A stretch of 64,000 nucleotides of DNA from Paraneptunicella aestuarii. Its GTDB lineage: Bacteria; Pseudomonadota; Gammaproteobacteria; Enterobacterales; Alteromonadaceae. The notes under the pieces were generated by a model. That model was not told the origin of the DNA and made no database searches. It saw only the letters and a list, made by a program, of their open reading frames with translations. Below are positions 32,143 to 41,026 of the stretch, piece after piece (position 1 is the stretch's first letter; each line of letters starts with the position of its first letter). The stretch is from NCBI RefSeq assembly GCF_019900845.1, contig NZ_CP074570.1:2604001-2668000 (forward strand). Reading direction: 5' to 3'. The position numbers and the translations under genes are program-made.

Positions 32143-32255
32143 TTTTCAAAAACTCCGTGAATGTCCCTCGCTACCGAAAAGCCATTTACCTGAGAAAGCC
32201 TCCAGGCAAGGTGTTTTTGGCGACGATTATTGGAAAAGGTAGAAAGGGGTAATCT

Positions 32256-34949
32256 TTAATTTGGGTTAGTTGCTACTTTTTTTCTCGACTTGAAAATATT
32301 GGGTACAAAGCGAGAAATGAAGCTTGAATTTGAGGAAACCAAATTCTCGGGATTTAAAACACCATGTTTATTCTTCAAGTTTTCTTTGAAGGACGTTAAA
32401 AATGCATTGCTTACGCCTTCTTCTGAATACAAACCTTTAGAAAATTCAGCGATAGCCTTATACACTTTTGGCACCAGGAGTAGATCCATATGATTAGGCG
32501 CATCAACATCCAGAATTTCAAAATTAGGAATATACTTCTGCCATACAGACCAGTAGTTAGTGTGATCAACATAATTCTCAGCGCTGGAAATACTGAAATA
32601 AGGCTCTAATTCACCAAAAAACATTCCGTTCTTATTACGGAAGTAATAGCACTTAACCGAATCGGGATACAGAAGTGGGCGCAACCCGTAACGATGAACC
32701 TCGAATTCACGGTAATCATTGCTCATTTGTTCGATTCTTTCGTCAAATGCTTCCTCGGTCACACTACCTCGGGTTACCGCTAAATCGATCAACTGTCTTT
32801 TGAAGAGCTTTAGTTTCAGAGAAGTGTCAACTTCATTCCTGTTGATTAAGGTTTTAGTCAAGTCTTGAGGAGCCTGAATAATTGTTCCAGCCAGCGCCCA
32901 GTTCACAGATATCAATAACCCACTCTTCGGTGTTGTTTTAAGTTTCTTTAATCCATTCGTATCCAGAGTATCCAACATCACAATGGAGGATACCTGTTCA
33001 CCCATTTCCTGTATTTGACGAGTGATTTCGTAGCATATCAGTCCCCCTAGCGAGTAGCCGCCCAGATCATATGGCCCCTCTGGCTGCACTGATTTCATGA
33101 TACTAATGTAATAAGACGCTATCGCCCGGATCCCCTTGCAGGATGCGGGTCTGTAGCCTTTTGACTGGATGCCATAGAAGGGTCTCTGCAAACCTTCCGC
33201 AATATTGTAGTAAGGGTACACGCCCCCAACACCACCATGTATCCAGAACACCGGACGTCCTTCTGTGGCGCTGTTAAGATGAATAAGTTCTGAGTATTTA
33301 TTGGATTCTTTCCGTACACGTTCTTTGTCTTTTAACACAACTGGGACATCGACTTTTTTACGTGCCGTGGGAGCTGGGTTCTGTTGGGGCCTTTTGGCGA
33401 CAGGAAGATCAATCAACTGAGGTGCAGATCCACTGTACAAAGCTTGCCAATCTACCGTTCCACCACCAACCCAGGCTTGAGCAAGTTGTGCCACATCTTC
33501 GCCAGATGCGCCTTGCGCAACGCGTTGTTGCAAGGCTTGAATAGATTCGTTTTGCGCAGAGGCCATCTGGTTTGCTGATACCCGTCCATGCCAAATATTG
33601 GATGTCGCTTTGCGTTTTTGGAAATTGGCAAGTTTTTGCTGGATATCGGCATTCATCAGCTCACTTGGCGCCTTTAAGAAATGCAATACGTGCCATAATG
33701 AATCCGCCACCTGGTTGTCTTCGATGGCCAACTCCCAAAGCTCGTTCATTAATACGGTTCTATCTTCTATCTCTTTCTTTAATTGAGGATTATCGTCTGC
33801 TGCGTCGGTTAAGCGAATATCATCCAAACTTCCACGTTGCCAGGTTTGATTGTTTACTTGCGCTAACCGCTTTTGGAACTTCTCTGCCAAGCCAATCAAT
33901 TCGCCTTTCTGTCTGGTGAAAACTTCACCTAACGTTACCGCAGAGAGAATAGCGGCGGTCATACCTTGACCATAGACGGGATTATAGGTACAGACAGCAT
34001 CTCCCAACGTCACAAAGCACTCAGGGCGCGCGCTCATTTTCTCAAAATGAAACACTCGACTTACGGTTTTATTACGGCTGTGAATTGATGAAAGCGGCTT
34101 GGCATCCTTTATGGCGTCGTAGATATCCGGCTCAGGTAAGCTACGTGCAAACTCAAGAAACTCAGCATCAGTTCTTGATGAGATATCACCAGCCCCGGAA
34201 AGGGTCACCATCCAACGATTGTTTTCCACCGGATAGATACAACCGCCCAGAGAATTCTTGGTTTCGTCAGGGTATATGGCCAACATTTTCCAGTCAGCCT
34301 GGAAGTTTTTCGGCTTATCATACAAACGACAGTTGTAAACCAGCGGTGGCTGAATCGCTGTTTCTTCAGGCTTTTCAAAGCCCATGTCTGCAAGCCAATC
34401 CCTCGCTTTAGAGCCTCGCCCCGCGACATCAACCACGAAATCAGCCGACAAATCCGATAAACCGTCCTTCTGTTGTAAAGTGATACCTGTCACTCTATTT
34501 TTCTCGGCGTCATATTGCAGAGAACGAACCATACCTCTTTCAATAAACTGGATTTTGTCGTTGGCGACTAATTGCTTATGAATATGCCACTCTAACAGGG
34601 GACGACTACAACCATATATCCAAATATCAGAATCGTATTTTGGGACTTTTCCTTGTGGCAGTATTGCTTCCAGATCTGCACCAATATTAATTTTAACTGC
34701 GCCGTCAGACTCTAGAGATGAGAGTAACTTTGGAAATAATCCATCAAGTATTCTTAAACTTTTGGCCAATAATATATGCAGATAGTGACCTTGAGGCACG
34801 CTTCTTCTTGGCTCAGGCTGCATTGGAAGAGCATCTCTTTCTACTACAGTTACTTTAGAAAAGTGATCGCAAAGTATACGGGCGCTAACCATTCCCCCTA
34901 TACCGCCACCGATCACAATAGCATGTTCTCTGCCAGAGTAATTGTTCAT
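32256..34949 (-). CDS. FAD-dependent monooxygenase fused to a thioesterase (897 aa)
   Basis: Residues about 1-470 are a group-A flavoprotein: N-terminal GGGIGG (near 12-17), a VDVAGRGSKARDW segment and LGDAVCTYNPVYGQGM in the FAD ribityl-binding region. Residues about 487-515 (AWVGGGTVDWQALY then LIDLPVAKRP) match the post-KS linker of the neighbouring PKS (WVRGFQFDWRKLY then ISLPTYPFAK), although no KS is present. Residues about 550-850 are an alpha/beta-hydrolase thioesterase with GYSLGG (Ser near 633) and a late His in PNHMDLL. It is free-standing, 113 bp before the giant PKS gene. It could oxidise a carrier-bound or released intermediate, then hydrolyse or cyclise it. The ATG at 34949 is preferred over an in-frame TTG at 34955 because AAGAGA lies at a suitable distance. 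The exact reaction is unknown. Confidence 0.85.
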   Translation of the reverse strand: MNNYSGREHAIVIGGGIGGMVSARILCDHFSKVTVVERDALPMQPEPRRSVPQGHYLHILLAKSLRILDGLFPKLLSSLESDGAVKINIGADLEAILPQGKVPKYDSDIWIYGCSRPLLEWHIHKQLVANDKIQFIERGMVRSLQYDAEKNRVTGITLQQKDGLSDLSADFVVDVAGRGSKARDWLADMGFEKPEETAIQPPLVYNCRLYDKPKNFQADWKMLAIYPDETKNSLGGCIYPVENNRWMVTLSGAGDISSRTDAEFLEFARSLPEPDIYDAIKDAKPLSSIHSRNKTVSRVFHFEKMSARPECFVTLGDAVCTYNPVYGQGMTAAILSAVTLGEVFTRQKGELIGLAEKFQKRLAQVNNQTWQRGSLDDIRLTDAADDNPQLKKEIEDRTVLMNELWELAIEDNQVADSLWHVLHFLKAPSELMNADIQQKLANFQKRKATSNIWHGRVSANQMASAQNESIQALQQRVAQGASGEDVAQLAQAWVGGGTVDWQALYSGSAPQLIDLPVAKRPQQNPAPTARKKVDVPVVLKDKERVRKESNKYSELIHLNSATEGRPVFWIHGGVGGVYPYYNIAEGLQRPFYGIQSKGYRPASCKGIRAIASYYISIMKSVQPEGPYDLGGYSLGGLICYEITRQIQEMGEQVSSIVMLDTLDTNGLKKLKTTPKSGLLISVNWALAGTIIQAPQDLTKTLINRNEVDTSLKLKLFKRQLIDLAVTRGSVTEEAFDERIEQMSNDYREFEVHRYGLRPLLYPDSVKCYYFRNKNGMFFGELEPYFSISSAENYVDHTNYWSVWQKYIPNFEILDVDAPNHMDLLLVPKVYKAIAEFSKGLYSEEGVSNAFLTSFKENLKNKHGVLNPENLVSSNSSFISRFVPNIFKSRKKVATNPN

Positions 34950-35127
34950 ATTCAAAGTCTCTTAGTTAATCTTTAAAGTCGCCAGACACATTTCTATGAG
35001 TGCATACTCAATCAAGCACATCAGGCATCGCCTTGAATCACAACAGGGAATACTTTTGAGCACATAAGGCTCGTTCAACCCGGTCATGAATGGGCTTATA
35101 GATTTCTTTTAAATAGGTGAATGAGTC

Positions 35128-35161
35128 GGTCTTTAATAGCAATTTCCAGCGTTTAAAGACC
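35128..35161 (-). other. perfect 9-bp inverted repeat downstream of the hydroxylase gene
   Basis: GGTCTTTAA (35128-35136) and TTAAAGACC (35153-35161) flank a 16-nt loop. It lies 36 bp past the hydroxylase stop codon in a 247-bp gap. No T-run follows on the minus strand. Candidate transcript-processing element, weak terminator or operator. Confidence 0.45.
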
Positions 35162-35196
35162 TGTAATAACGTCTGATTGCAAGCTCAAGAGAGCGG

Positions 35197-36429
35197 CTAT
35201 GATTCTTGTGCCTGTGCTTTTTTTCTGGCTTCTTGAGCGTTGTATTTTCTTATCAGTTGCTGATACCAGATGAATTTAGGGTTGTTCCATTGAAACCCCG
35301 TTAATATTTCATCCAGGCGATAGGCTTCTTTTTCACGCTCGGTCATTTTCTCAAATTTCGCTTTTTCCTTTTCAGGCAATATATGCATGAGCGATGCTAA
35401 GTTGAACGGTAAGCCATAAGGTTCCAGGTTGCCGTGGTGATGAATAGCGTGCTGCGTCCTCTCTGCGGCTTTGGGATAAATACCCGGTATATATTGATGT
35501 CCAGTCACATTTTCCCAAACCTTAATGGTGTAGTAGATGCTTGCCATAAGTGGATTGAATAATGCGATGGGTCTGCCAAGGGCTTGACGTACAACGCCCT
35601 CTAAAAACCCACTTTCATCAGCCGCCAATAATGCGCTAGGTATGGCATCATGATGGGCTCCATGAAGATAAACAAAATCCAACTCAGCATTATGACCTAA
35701 CCAGTGATCGCGATAATACCAACGTAAAATCCCACCAAGACTATGGGAAAACACGAAATAGTTGGCGATACAAATAATGGGTAAAAAGAGCACTGAAAAA
35801 TTCAGGTAACTAACAACCAGATACCAGGGTATAAGCATCATTAAATGCGCTAACAACCCGGTAAAATAGCTATGGAAAATCTCTAAAGTGACACCTGTTT
35901 TTTTGGTCACTGTTCTTTTCCAAAGCGTTTCTATCAAAACATCTCGTACCAGTTCTTTCTTAATCAAATGGGCAACGAGTATCACTGTACGGTAAGCAGT
36001 AATTATCGCAAAGTGTATATAGATCAGATAGAAAGCCACTTCACGCACAAGTTCTGTATTGTGTGGAAGTTGAGGTGTCAAACTAATAAGGACATTTTCA
36101 ACCAATAAAATGCCCGCCGCGATTAGCATCACTGGCTCAATGTTAACCAGACGGTAAATCACCATGTACCAAAATTCCTGCGGCCTGCGGAATATAATGG
36201 GTACCGTAAATTTAACGCCGTGCCTCAAAGGAAAAACCACGAGCATTATGGCGCAAAGTATTAGCCCGGTTTTTGCCATTACATTTTCAAATCCATATGA
36301 AAAAAACAAAGCCAATGCACACATAACTATCATGATTACATAATCAAGAAAGTCACTTTTAAGGTAGGTAAATCGTTTCTTTTGCACCCCAAGCAAATGG
36401 TGGTAACGGTTCGCCTCTTCCTGGTTCAT
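35197..36429 (-). CDS. membrane fatty-acid-hydroxylase/sterol-desaturase-type di-iron oxygenase (410 aa)
   Basis: Integral membrane protein with hydrophobic segments at residues about 28-65, 90-115, 135-155 and 190-225. The family's three histidine clusters follow: HWLGH, HGAHH and HAIHHH (residues about 235-330). These ligate the two irons in the fatty acid hydroxylase/sterol desaturase superfamily, which hydroxylates or desaturates lipid-like chains using O2. The reading frame starts at an ATG preceded by AAGGAA and lies 88 bp after ECH2. Its place inside the operon suggests late oxidation of the polyketide chain, but the substrate cannot be told from the sequence. The roughly 410-residue length is longer than simple sterol desaturases, with the extra residues N-terminal. 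Confidence 0.82.
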   Translation of the reverse strand: MNQEEANRYHHLLGVQKKRFTYLKSDFLDYVIMIVMCALALFFSYGFENVMAKTGLILCAIMLVVFPLRHGVKFTVPIIFRRPQEFWYMVIYRLVNIEPVMLIAAGILLVENVLISLTPQLPHNTELVREVAFYLIYIHFAIITAYRTVILVAHLIKKELVRDVLIETLWKRTVTKKTGVTLEIFHSYFTGLLAHLMMLIPWYLVVSYLNFSVLFLPIICIANYFVFSHSLGGILRWYYRDHWLGHNAELDFVYLHGAHHDAIPSALLAADESGFLEGVVRQALGRPIALFNPLMASIYYTIKVWENVTGHQYIPGIYPKAAERTQHAIHHHGNLEPYGLPFNLASLMHILPEKEKAKFEKMTEREKEAYRLDEILTGFQWNNPKFIWYQQLIRKYNAQEARKKAQAQES

Positions 36430-36517
36430 GTCGTTTTCCTTATTAAGAATTATTTATCAAAATGATTACGCTGAGGTACATCGCTATCACAATCAGAAAA
36501 CTTAGCGCTGTGGATTT

Positions 36518-37267
36518 TCACCTTCCAAATGAAGCTTCTATGCGCTCTTTCACTTCAGGCTTATGAAAAGTCAGGTCGTGCATTTTGACCTCAAGTTCAA
36601 TGGCTTTTGGCAGTTCTTTACGAAGGTCTCCAATCAGGTGATCCTTCAATACAACAAGCGATTCCCTTGGTTTCTCCGCAATGGTTTTAGCCAGATTCAT
36701 AGCGTAATCCATAACGTCTTTTCGAGGCAGAACAGGGAAAGGAACACCACGACCTTGTAATTCCTCACCATAATAAGTCTTGGCAGAAATCATCATTTCT
36801 TCAGATAAACTCAGCCCTAGCTTCTTTGGCAGAATAAAGGTTGACCCCATGCCAGGAGTAAAGCCATATTTCATAAAGTTAGCCGTATAAATACTCTCCC
36901 TGCTCAGGATCACAAAGTCAGAAAACATGCCCATAACAAAGCCACCGCCGATCCCGTGTCCTTGCATGGCAGAAATAACCGGAATAGGACAGTTCAGCGC
37001 CAGGCTATACAATGCCGCATCTGTAAATTTTCCTTTTCCTTCCGAAAGAGAAAACAACGCTTCTTGTGTTCCGCCACTAGAAAAATAACTGTCATAGCCC
37101 GTAAAAATGACAACCTTGTATTGGGTCATGTTTTTAATGGTTTCAAATGACTGAATTAATCCATCAATCATTGGTTCAGTGAAGGTATTCTTATGCACTT
37201 TGTCCTGCATTTTAAGTTGCAGAATACCCTCTCCAACCTCTTTCAATTCAACAACCTGATCAGACAT
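36518..37267 (-). CDS. ECH2: enoyl-CoA hydratase-family decarboxylase of the beta-branching cassette (249 aa)
   Basis: Crotonase-fold protein of the PksI type: GGTQEALFSLSEGKG in the first oxyanion region, GHGIGGGFVMGMFSDF in the second, and the characteristic TANFMKYGFTPGMGSTF. In beta-branching, ECH2 decarboxylates the glutaconyl-ACP made by ECH1, leaving a methyl or exocyclic branch on the chain. The likely ATG (37265-37267) sits 2 bp after the ECH1 stop, with GGGAGG upstream. An in-frame TTG at 37273 would give two more residues and overlap ECH1, but its spacing to the Shine-Dalgarno is too short. It works with HCS and ECH1 on the four Trp-flag ACPs of PKS module 5. Confidence 0.93.
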   Translation of the reverse strand: MSDQVVELKEVGEGILQLKMQDKVHKNTFTEPMIDGLIQSFETIKNMTQYKVVIFTGYDSYFSSGGTQEALFSLSEGKGKFTDAALYSLALNCPIPVISAMQGHGIGGGFVMGMFSDFVILSRESIYTANFMKYGFTPGMGSTFILPKKLGLSLSEEMMISAKTYYGEELQGRGVPFPVLPRKDVMDYAMNLAKTIAEKPRESLVVLKDHLIGDLRKELPKAIELEVKMHDLTFHKPEVKERIEASFGR

Positions 37268-37269
37268 AA

Positions 37270-38061
37270 TCAATCATCCTCCCAAGGGAATTTCCCTGTG
37301 CGCGCATACCGTGCAATCAGGTGCAAATTATCAGGGTCAGAGAACACTTCTTTGTTCGCAGCAAGCGCATCAAACTTCCTTACGGTAAGCGTATCATCAA
37401 GCTTATTCATGTAACGCTTATAGCGAGCAATCCCTGATTTGGATAATCGTCTCAATCGCAACAAATGCCGTCTAAGTAAATTTTCACTATTCTCTTCAAC
37501 AGCATCCACCAAGCCCCATTCATGTGCTTGTTTAGCGGAAATAGGCTGTGTCATTAACGTCATGTAGTTGGATTTTGAAAAGCCCATACGACGAATAAGA
37601 AAAGGTAAGACGCAAGCAGGCATCAAACCAAAAAGCAGTTCAGATAAACTAAACACCGCTTTTTCTTCACATAGAACCAGATCACAGGCAGCAACAAAGC
37701 CAATGCCCCCTGCGTTGGCTTTACCTCGAACATGGGCAACAGTAACACAAGGACAAGAGGCTAATTGCAACCACAGGTTGTACAAGGTTTCGGGGTCTTG
37801 TTCCTCATGCTGCTCTGGATTTTCCACCCCTTCCTGAATCTCTTTAAAATCAGCACCAAAGCAAAACACCTCTGGCAACCCTTCCAATACAACCACTTTC
37901 ACAGACTCAACGCATAAGTTAAGCACTTCAGTGATCTCATGAATGAGATGGTTATTAATGGTGTTATTCGATTCGGGACGATGAATCTGAATAGTACATA
38001 CATCGTCTCTGAGGCTGACTCGAATCGTTTCGTAGGCTTTAGCTGGATTTAAGATACCCAT
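37270..38061 (-). CDS. ECH1: enoyl-CoA hydratase-family dehydratase of the beta-branching cassette (263 aa)
   Basis: Crotonase-fold enzyme of the PksH type, with FCFGADFKEI and GKANAGGIGFVAACDLVL forming the two oxyanion-hole segments, followed by FSLSELLFGLMPA. Its family role is dehydration of the HMG-like ACP intermediate made by the HCS protein. The start codon lies inside the end of the HCS gene (13-bp overlap) with AGGGAG upstream, so the two are probably translationally coupled. The C-terminus (KFPWEDD) runs up to the ECH2 Shine-Dalgarno. Confidence 0.93.
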   Translation of the reverse strand: MGILNPAKAYETIRVSLRDDVCTIQIHRPESNNTINNHLIHEITEVLNLCVESVKVVVLEGLPEVFCFGADFKEIQEGVENPEQHEEQDPETLYNLWLQLASCPCVTVAHVRGKANAGGIGFVAACDLVLCEEKAVFSLSELLFGLMPACVLPFLIRRMGFSKSNYMTLMTQPISAKQAHEWGLVDAVEENSENLLRRHLLRLRRLSKSGIARYKRYMNKLDDTLTVRKFDALAANKEVFSDPDNLHLIARYARTGKFPWEDD

Positions 38062-39308
38062 TCATACTCCCTATGAAATTCTTTTATCTGCTTTAAGAAC
38101 AACACTTCTTTTCCGAGGGCGCTTCGGGAACGCGTCATAAAGCTGCTGTCTAACACCATGTTGCGCGTACCAAACTTAATAGAGTGACTTCTGGCAAGAA
38201 GCTCTTCATATTCTTCCATGGAAAGCTCGGCTCTATTATCCAGGTCTTCTTTTAACCTTTGTTCACGAAGACGAGCCTGCCCTTCTGGTCTCACAACCCC
38301 GCTAAAGAACTCTGAACAACAACCGGAACCATATGAAAATACTCCGATACGTTGTGGGCTATCTAACTTAGCGTTGTATATGGTGCTAGCCAGAGAGAAC
38401 ATCGCAGTTGCTCCCATGATGTTCCCTACCCGTTGACAAAAAGTAAGGCCCGGGGTTACACGACGCTGAAAATCGGCTTCTATGACATCAGGTTTTGCCT
38501 TAACCATTTTTCGCATCATGTTTCGGTGTGCCCCTTTGATCATGCCGCCAAACGGGGTATGAAAAGCGAGATAACCAAAGCTGTCGACATAATCAACGCC
38601 TTCAACGCGCTTTTTATATTGCAAAAACGCATTTTCACAGCAATCCAGGTAGGACAATAATGATAGATCTGCGTCACCCGCTTCTGCGTCAGGGGAAGGT
38701 CTACAGGTATCCATTACCTCGTAACCATAATAGCCATTAGCACCGACATCGACCTGAAAGATATGTGGCTTGTCACTGATCAACATGGCCACAGCCCCGG
38801 AACCACCTGTAGGTTCAGCAAACGACCAATCTTCACTCAAGGCGTCACCACCTTCTTCAACCATGAAACGAGAAATATCCGTCGCGATAACTAATGCTTT
38901 AGCGCCTGGAGAAGCTTGTGACAGAATAAAGTTAACGCCAGTTTGAAATCCGGCAGCGCCAGAATAACAAGCGTTTTTTAATTCGAATAAGCGACAGTTT
39001 CGATTTAACCCCAAAAGGTCATGGCAGTAGGTGCTCATTGATTTACCGAAATCAATACCTGATTCAGTACAGGTAATGACCATTTCAATACTGTCTTTTT
39101 CTTCAGGGGTTAAAGCATCAATGATAGGTTTCGCTGCATTCACTGCGAACGAGATCGGATCTTCGTAAGGAAGCGCAATACTTTTTTGCTTCATGAGTAA
39201 GTTTTCAAAACGACTCATATCCAAATTACGGTATCGTGCCAGCTTTTCTACATCTAAACATGTCGTGCCAGCAAAAAAGTTCATTGCTTCAATTCCAACT
39301 AAACTCAT
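38049..39308 (-). CDS. HMG-CoA synthase-like beta-branching enzyme (HCS, 419 aa)
   Basis: Condenses acetyl-ACP-derived acetate with the beta-ketone of a carrier-bound polyketide to start beta-branching (PksG family). Visible active-site elements are the Glu in TCTESGIDFG, the nucleophilic Cys in KNACYSGAAG (near residue 113) and the His in AFHTPFGGMIKG. The length is normal for the family. It is the first gene of the tightly packed HCS-ECH1-ECH2 trio. The four ACPs with the recognition Trp in PKS module 5 are its expected acceptors. The donor ACP and decarboxylating KS that usually accompany this trio are not visible in the window. Confidence 0.95.
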   Translation of the reverse strand: MSLVGIEAMNFFAGTTCLDVEKLARYRNLDMSRFENLLMKQKSIALPYEDPISFAVNAAKPIIDALTPEEKDSIEMVITCTESGIDFGKSMSTYCHDLLGLNRNCRLFELKNACYSGAAGFQTGVNFILSQASPGAKALVIATDISRFMVEEGGDALSEDWSFAEPTGGSGAVAMLISDKPHIFQVDVGANGYYGYEVMDTCRPSPDAEAGDADLSLLSYLDCCENAFLQYKKRVEGVDYVDSFGYLAFHTPFGGMIKGAHRNMMRKMVKAKPDVIEADFQRRVTPGLTFCQRVGNIMGATAMFSLASTIYNAKLDSPQRIGVFSYGSGCCSEFFSGVVRPEGQARLREQRLKEDLDNRAELSMEEYEELLARSHSIKFGTRNMVLDSSFMTRSRSALGKEVLFLKQIKEFHREYEWVS

Positions 39309-39347
39309 ATTCTTGTTCCAGGGTATTAAATGATTGATTTAAGATAT

Positions 39348-40787
39348 TTAGCGCTTGATCAAGTTGATAATTTGGCTATTCAGTAACTCAGCCGTTTCAC
39401 GCATCAGTTTTTCGGCAATTTGATCAACGTGTCGGTTACGCCACGATTCCAAATGAGTGTTCTTAACCCACTGATTAAAAGCACCCAGCGCAGGGCCTGT
39501 ATGCACTTGAAAATCAACTTGGTTTTTTTCATCTCCAGTGAAAGCTAGCTGATTGGCATAGGCAAAATACCAACGAAAAACTAACGCCATTTTATGCTTG
39601 CTGTTCTTGGCCGCTTTTTCCAAAGTTGCGTGCTGATTTTTACGTTGATGATGGGATTGAACTTCTTGCCAAACTTGATCAAAAGATTTCTGAAAATATT
39701 TATTTTCCACCTGATGCCTGATTTTTTCAGGTATTTCATCCCAACTGTTGTAATGACTGTAAAGTGAAAATAGTTTGTTCGCTCTTGAAGGGAAAAATAT
39801 CCCTTTCTTAAGTACCTGGATTTTTGCCCCTACTTCAAACATGTCTCCCGCAGGCGCATAATCCGTGTCTTGTACATTGATATCTTGCAGTAGATTCTTA
39901 ACATAATCGCTGGTTCCCGCCTCTACCGTACACTGATTAATGGAACCAGTAAGAATAAAGTCAGCCCCCATCATGAAGGCTGCGACAGCCGCTTGCGGTG
40001 TGCCGATACCGCCAGCTAACCCGATATGGATTTTGTGAGCCGATTGTCGTTCCTGCTCGATTTCTTTTCTTAAGCTTTGCATAGAGGGAAGCAACACAGA
40101 GGCAATTCCCTGATCAGTGTGCCCACCCGAATCAGCTTCAACACAAATATCATCACTCATGGATATGTGCTTAGCCATGTCAGCTTGTTGCTGCGTGATT
40201 TTGCCTTCTTTAAGTAACTTGAGGACTAACCTCTCTGGTGGTGGACTCAAAAATGCACGGGCGACTTCAGGACGAGATATTTTTGCAATAATCCTGTTGC
40301 GACATTCTATTGTTGAATCGCTTTTTTGATGAAGCCCACTTAAGCGGTAATAAATCAACGCTGGTGTCATTTGCATAAAAGAAGCAGCTTCTATGCAAGT
40401 TATCCCATATTTGAGATAGAGGTTTACAGTATCCATTTCGACCTCAGGGTGATCTAAATGGGAATGTAAATTCATTCCATAACTGTGCTCAGAACCAAGC
40501 TCTTGCTGAATAAACTGAATTTCCTTTTCTATTCTCTCAAGGCTCATACCGGCAGTACCTAAAAAGCCCATAAGGCCAGCTTTAGCTACGGCAATGACCA
40601 GCTCTTTAGACGCAATTCCTTTATACATAGCTCCTGTAAGGTATGCATATTTAATGTTGTAGCGTTCACGAAAACTATTTGCACCCAAATCCTCGGGATG
40701 AACGGCAATATCATGTTCCTCAGGACTATATGTTTTATGTTCTGCATTTAATCCTGTTGTTTGTATCGGCATAATTTTTCTTTGCAT
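39348..40787 (-). CDS. PfaD-family trans-acting enoyl reductase (479 aa)
   Basis: FMN-dependent TIM-barrel protein of the PfaD/nitronate-monooxygenase-like family, used as a trans enoyl reductase by AT-less PKSs. Recognisable stretches are YLTGAMYKGIASKELV, GFLGTAGMSLERIE, EADSGGHTDQG and GLAGGIGTPQAAVAAFMMGAD in the phosphate/FMN-binding part. The C-terminal roughly 120 residues form the helical extension typical of PfaD. No ER domain exists in the visible PKS modules, so this protein is the only visible source of enoyl reduction. Which double bond it reduces is not evident. ATG at 40787, with an alternative in-frame ATG five codons later; neither has a strong Shine-Dalgarno. Confidence 0.93.
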   Translation of the reverse strand: MQRKIMPIQTTGLNAEHKTYSPEEHDIAVHPEDLGANSFRERYNIKYAYLTGAMYKGIASKELVIAVAKAGLMGFLGTAGMSLERIEKEIQFIQQELGSEHSYGMNLHSHLDHPEVEMDTVNLYLKYGITCIEAASFMQMTPALIYYRLSGLHQKSDSTIECRNRIIAKISRPEVARAFLSPPPERLVLKLLKEGKITQQQADMAKHISMSDDICVEADSGGHTDQGIASVLLPSMQSLRKEIEQERQSAHKIHIGLAGGIGTPQAAVAAFMMGADFILTGSINQCTVEAGTSDYVKNLLQDINVQDTDYAPAGDMFEVGAKIQVLKKGIFFPSRANKLFSLYSHYNSWDEIPEKIRHQVENKYFQKSFDQVWQEVQSHHQRKNQHATLEKAAKNSKHKMALVFRWYFAYANQLAFTGDEKNQVDFQVHTGPALGAFNQWVKNTHLESWRNRHVDQIAEKLMRETAELLNSQIINLIKR

Positions 40788-41026
40788 TGGTTTGCTATTT
40801 GATGATGCAGATTGCCCTTGGTTGAAAAGGGAAAAGAATAATAATTGTGATAATTACCCCGTGCTCGGGTTAATTAACAAGCGCTCAGCATCTAAAATGG
40901 ATTAAGAGTATTTTTCTAGCAACCTCCCCACCAACCATCAACAATACGTGATATGTCTTTAAACTAAATAGTTGGGGAGGCTTATGGGTGACTGAAGTGT
41001 AAAGATGTTACTTAGTTTTCAAACAC
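40788..41026 (-). other. 239-bp gap with two inverted repeats (40851-40876 and 40923-40980)
   Basis: Between the transacylase stop and the PfaD start. TAATTACCCC (40851-40860) and GGGTTAATTA (40867-40876) form a 10-position stem with one mismatch and a 6-nt loop. CCTCCCCA (40923-40930) and TGGGGAGG (40973-40980) are an exact 8-bp repeat with a 42-nt spacer. Neither is followed by a clean T-run on the minus strand. The gap could hold a partial terminator, a leader or a second promoter for the PfaD-to-PKS genes. Confidence 0.45.

Noticed and set aside
37268..37273. TTG start for ECH2 overlapping ECH1
   Set aside because: The ATG at 37267 is better spaced from GGGAGG and gives the usual N-terminus; the TTG lies too close to the Shine-Dalgarno.
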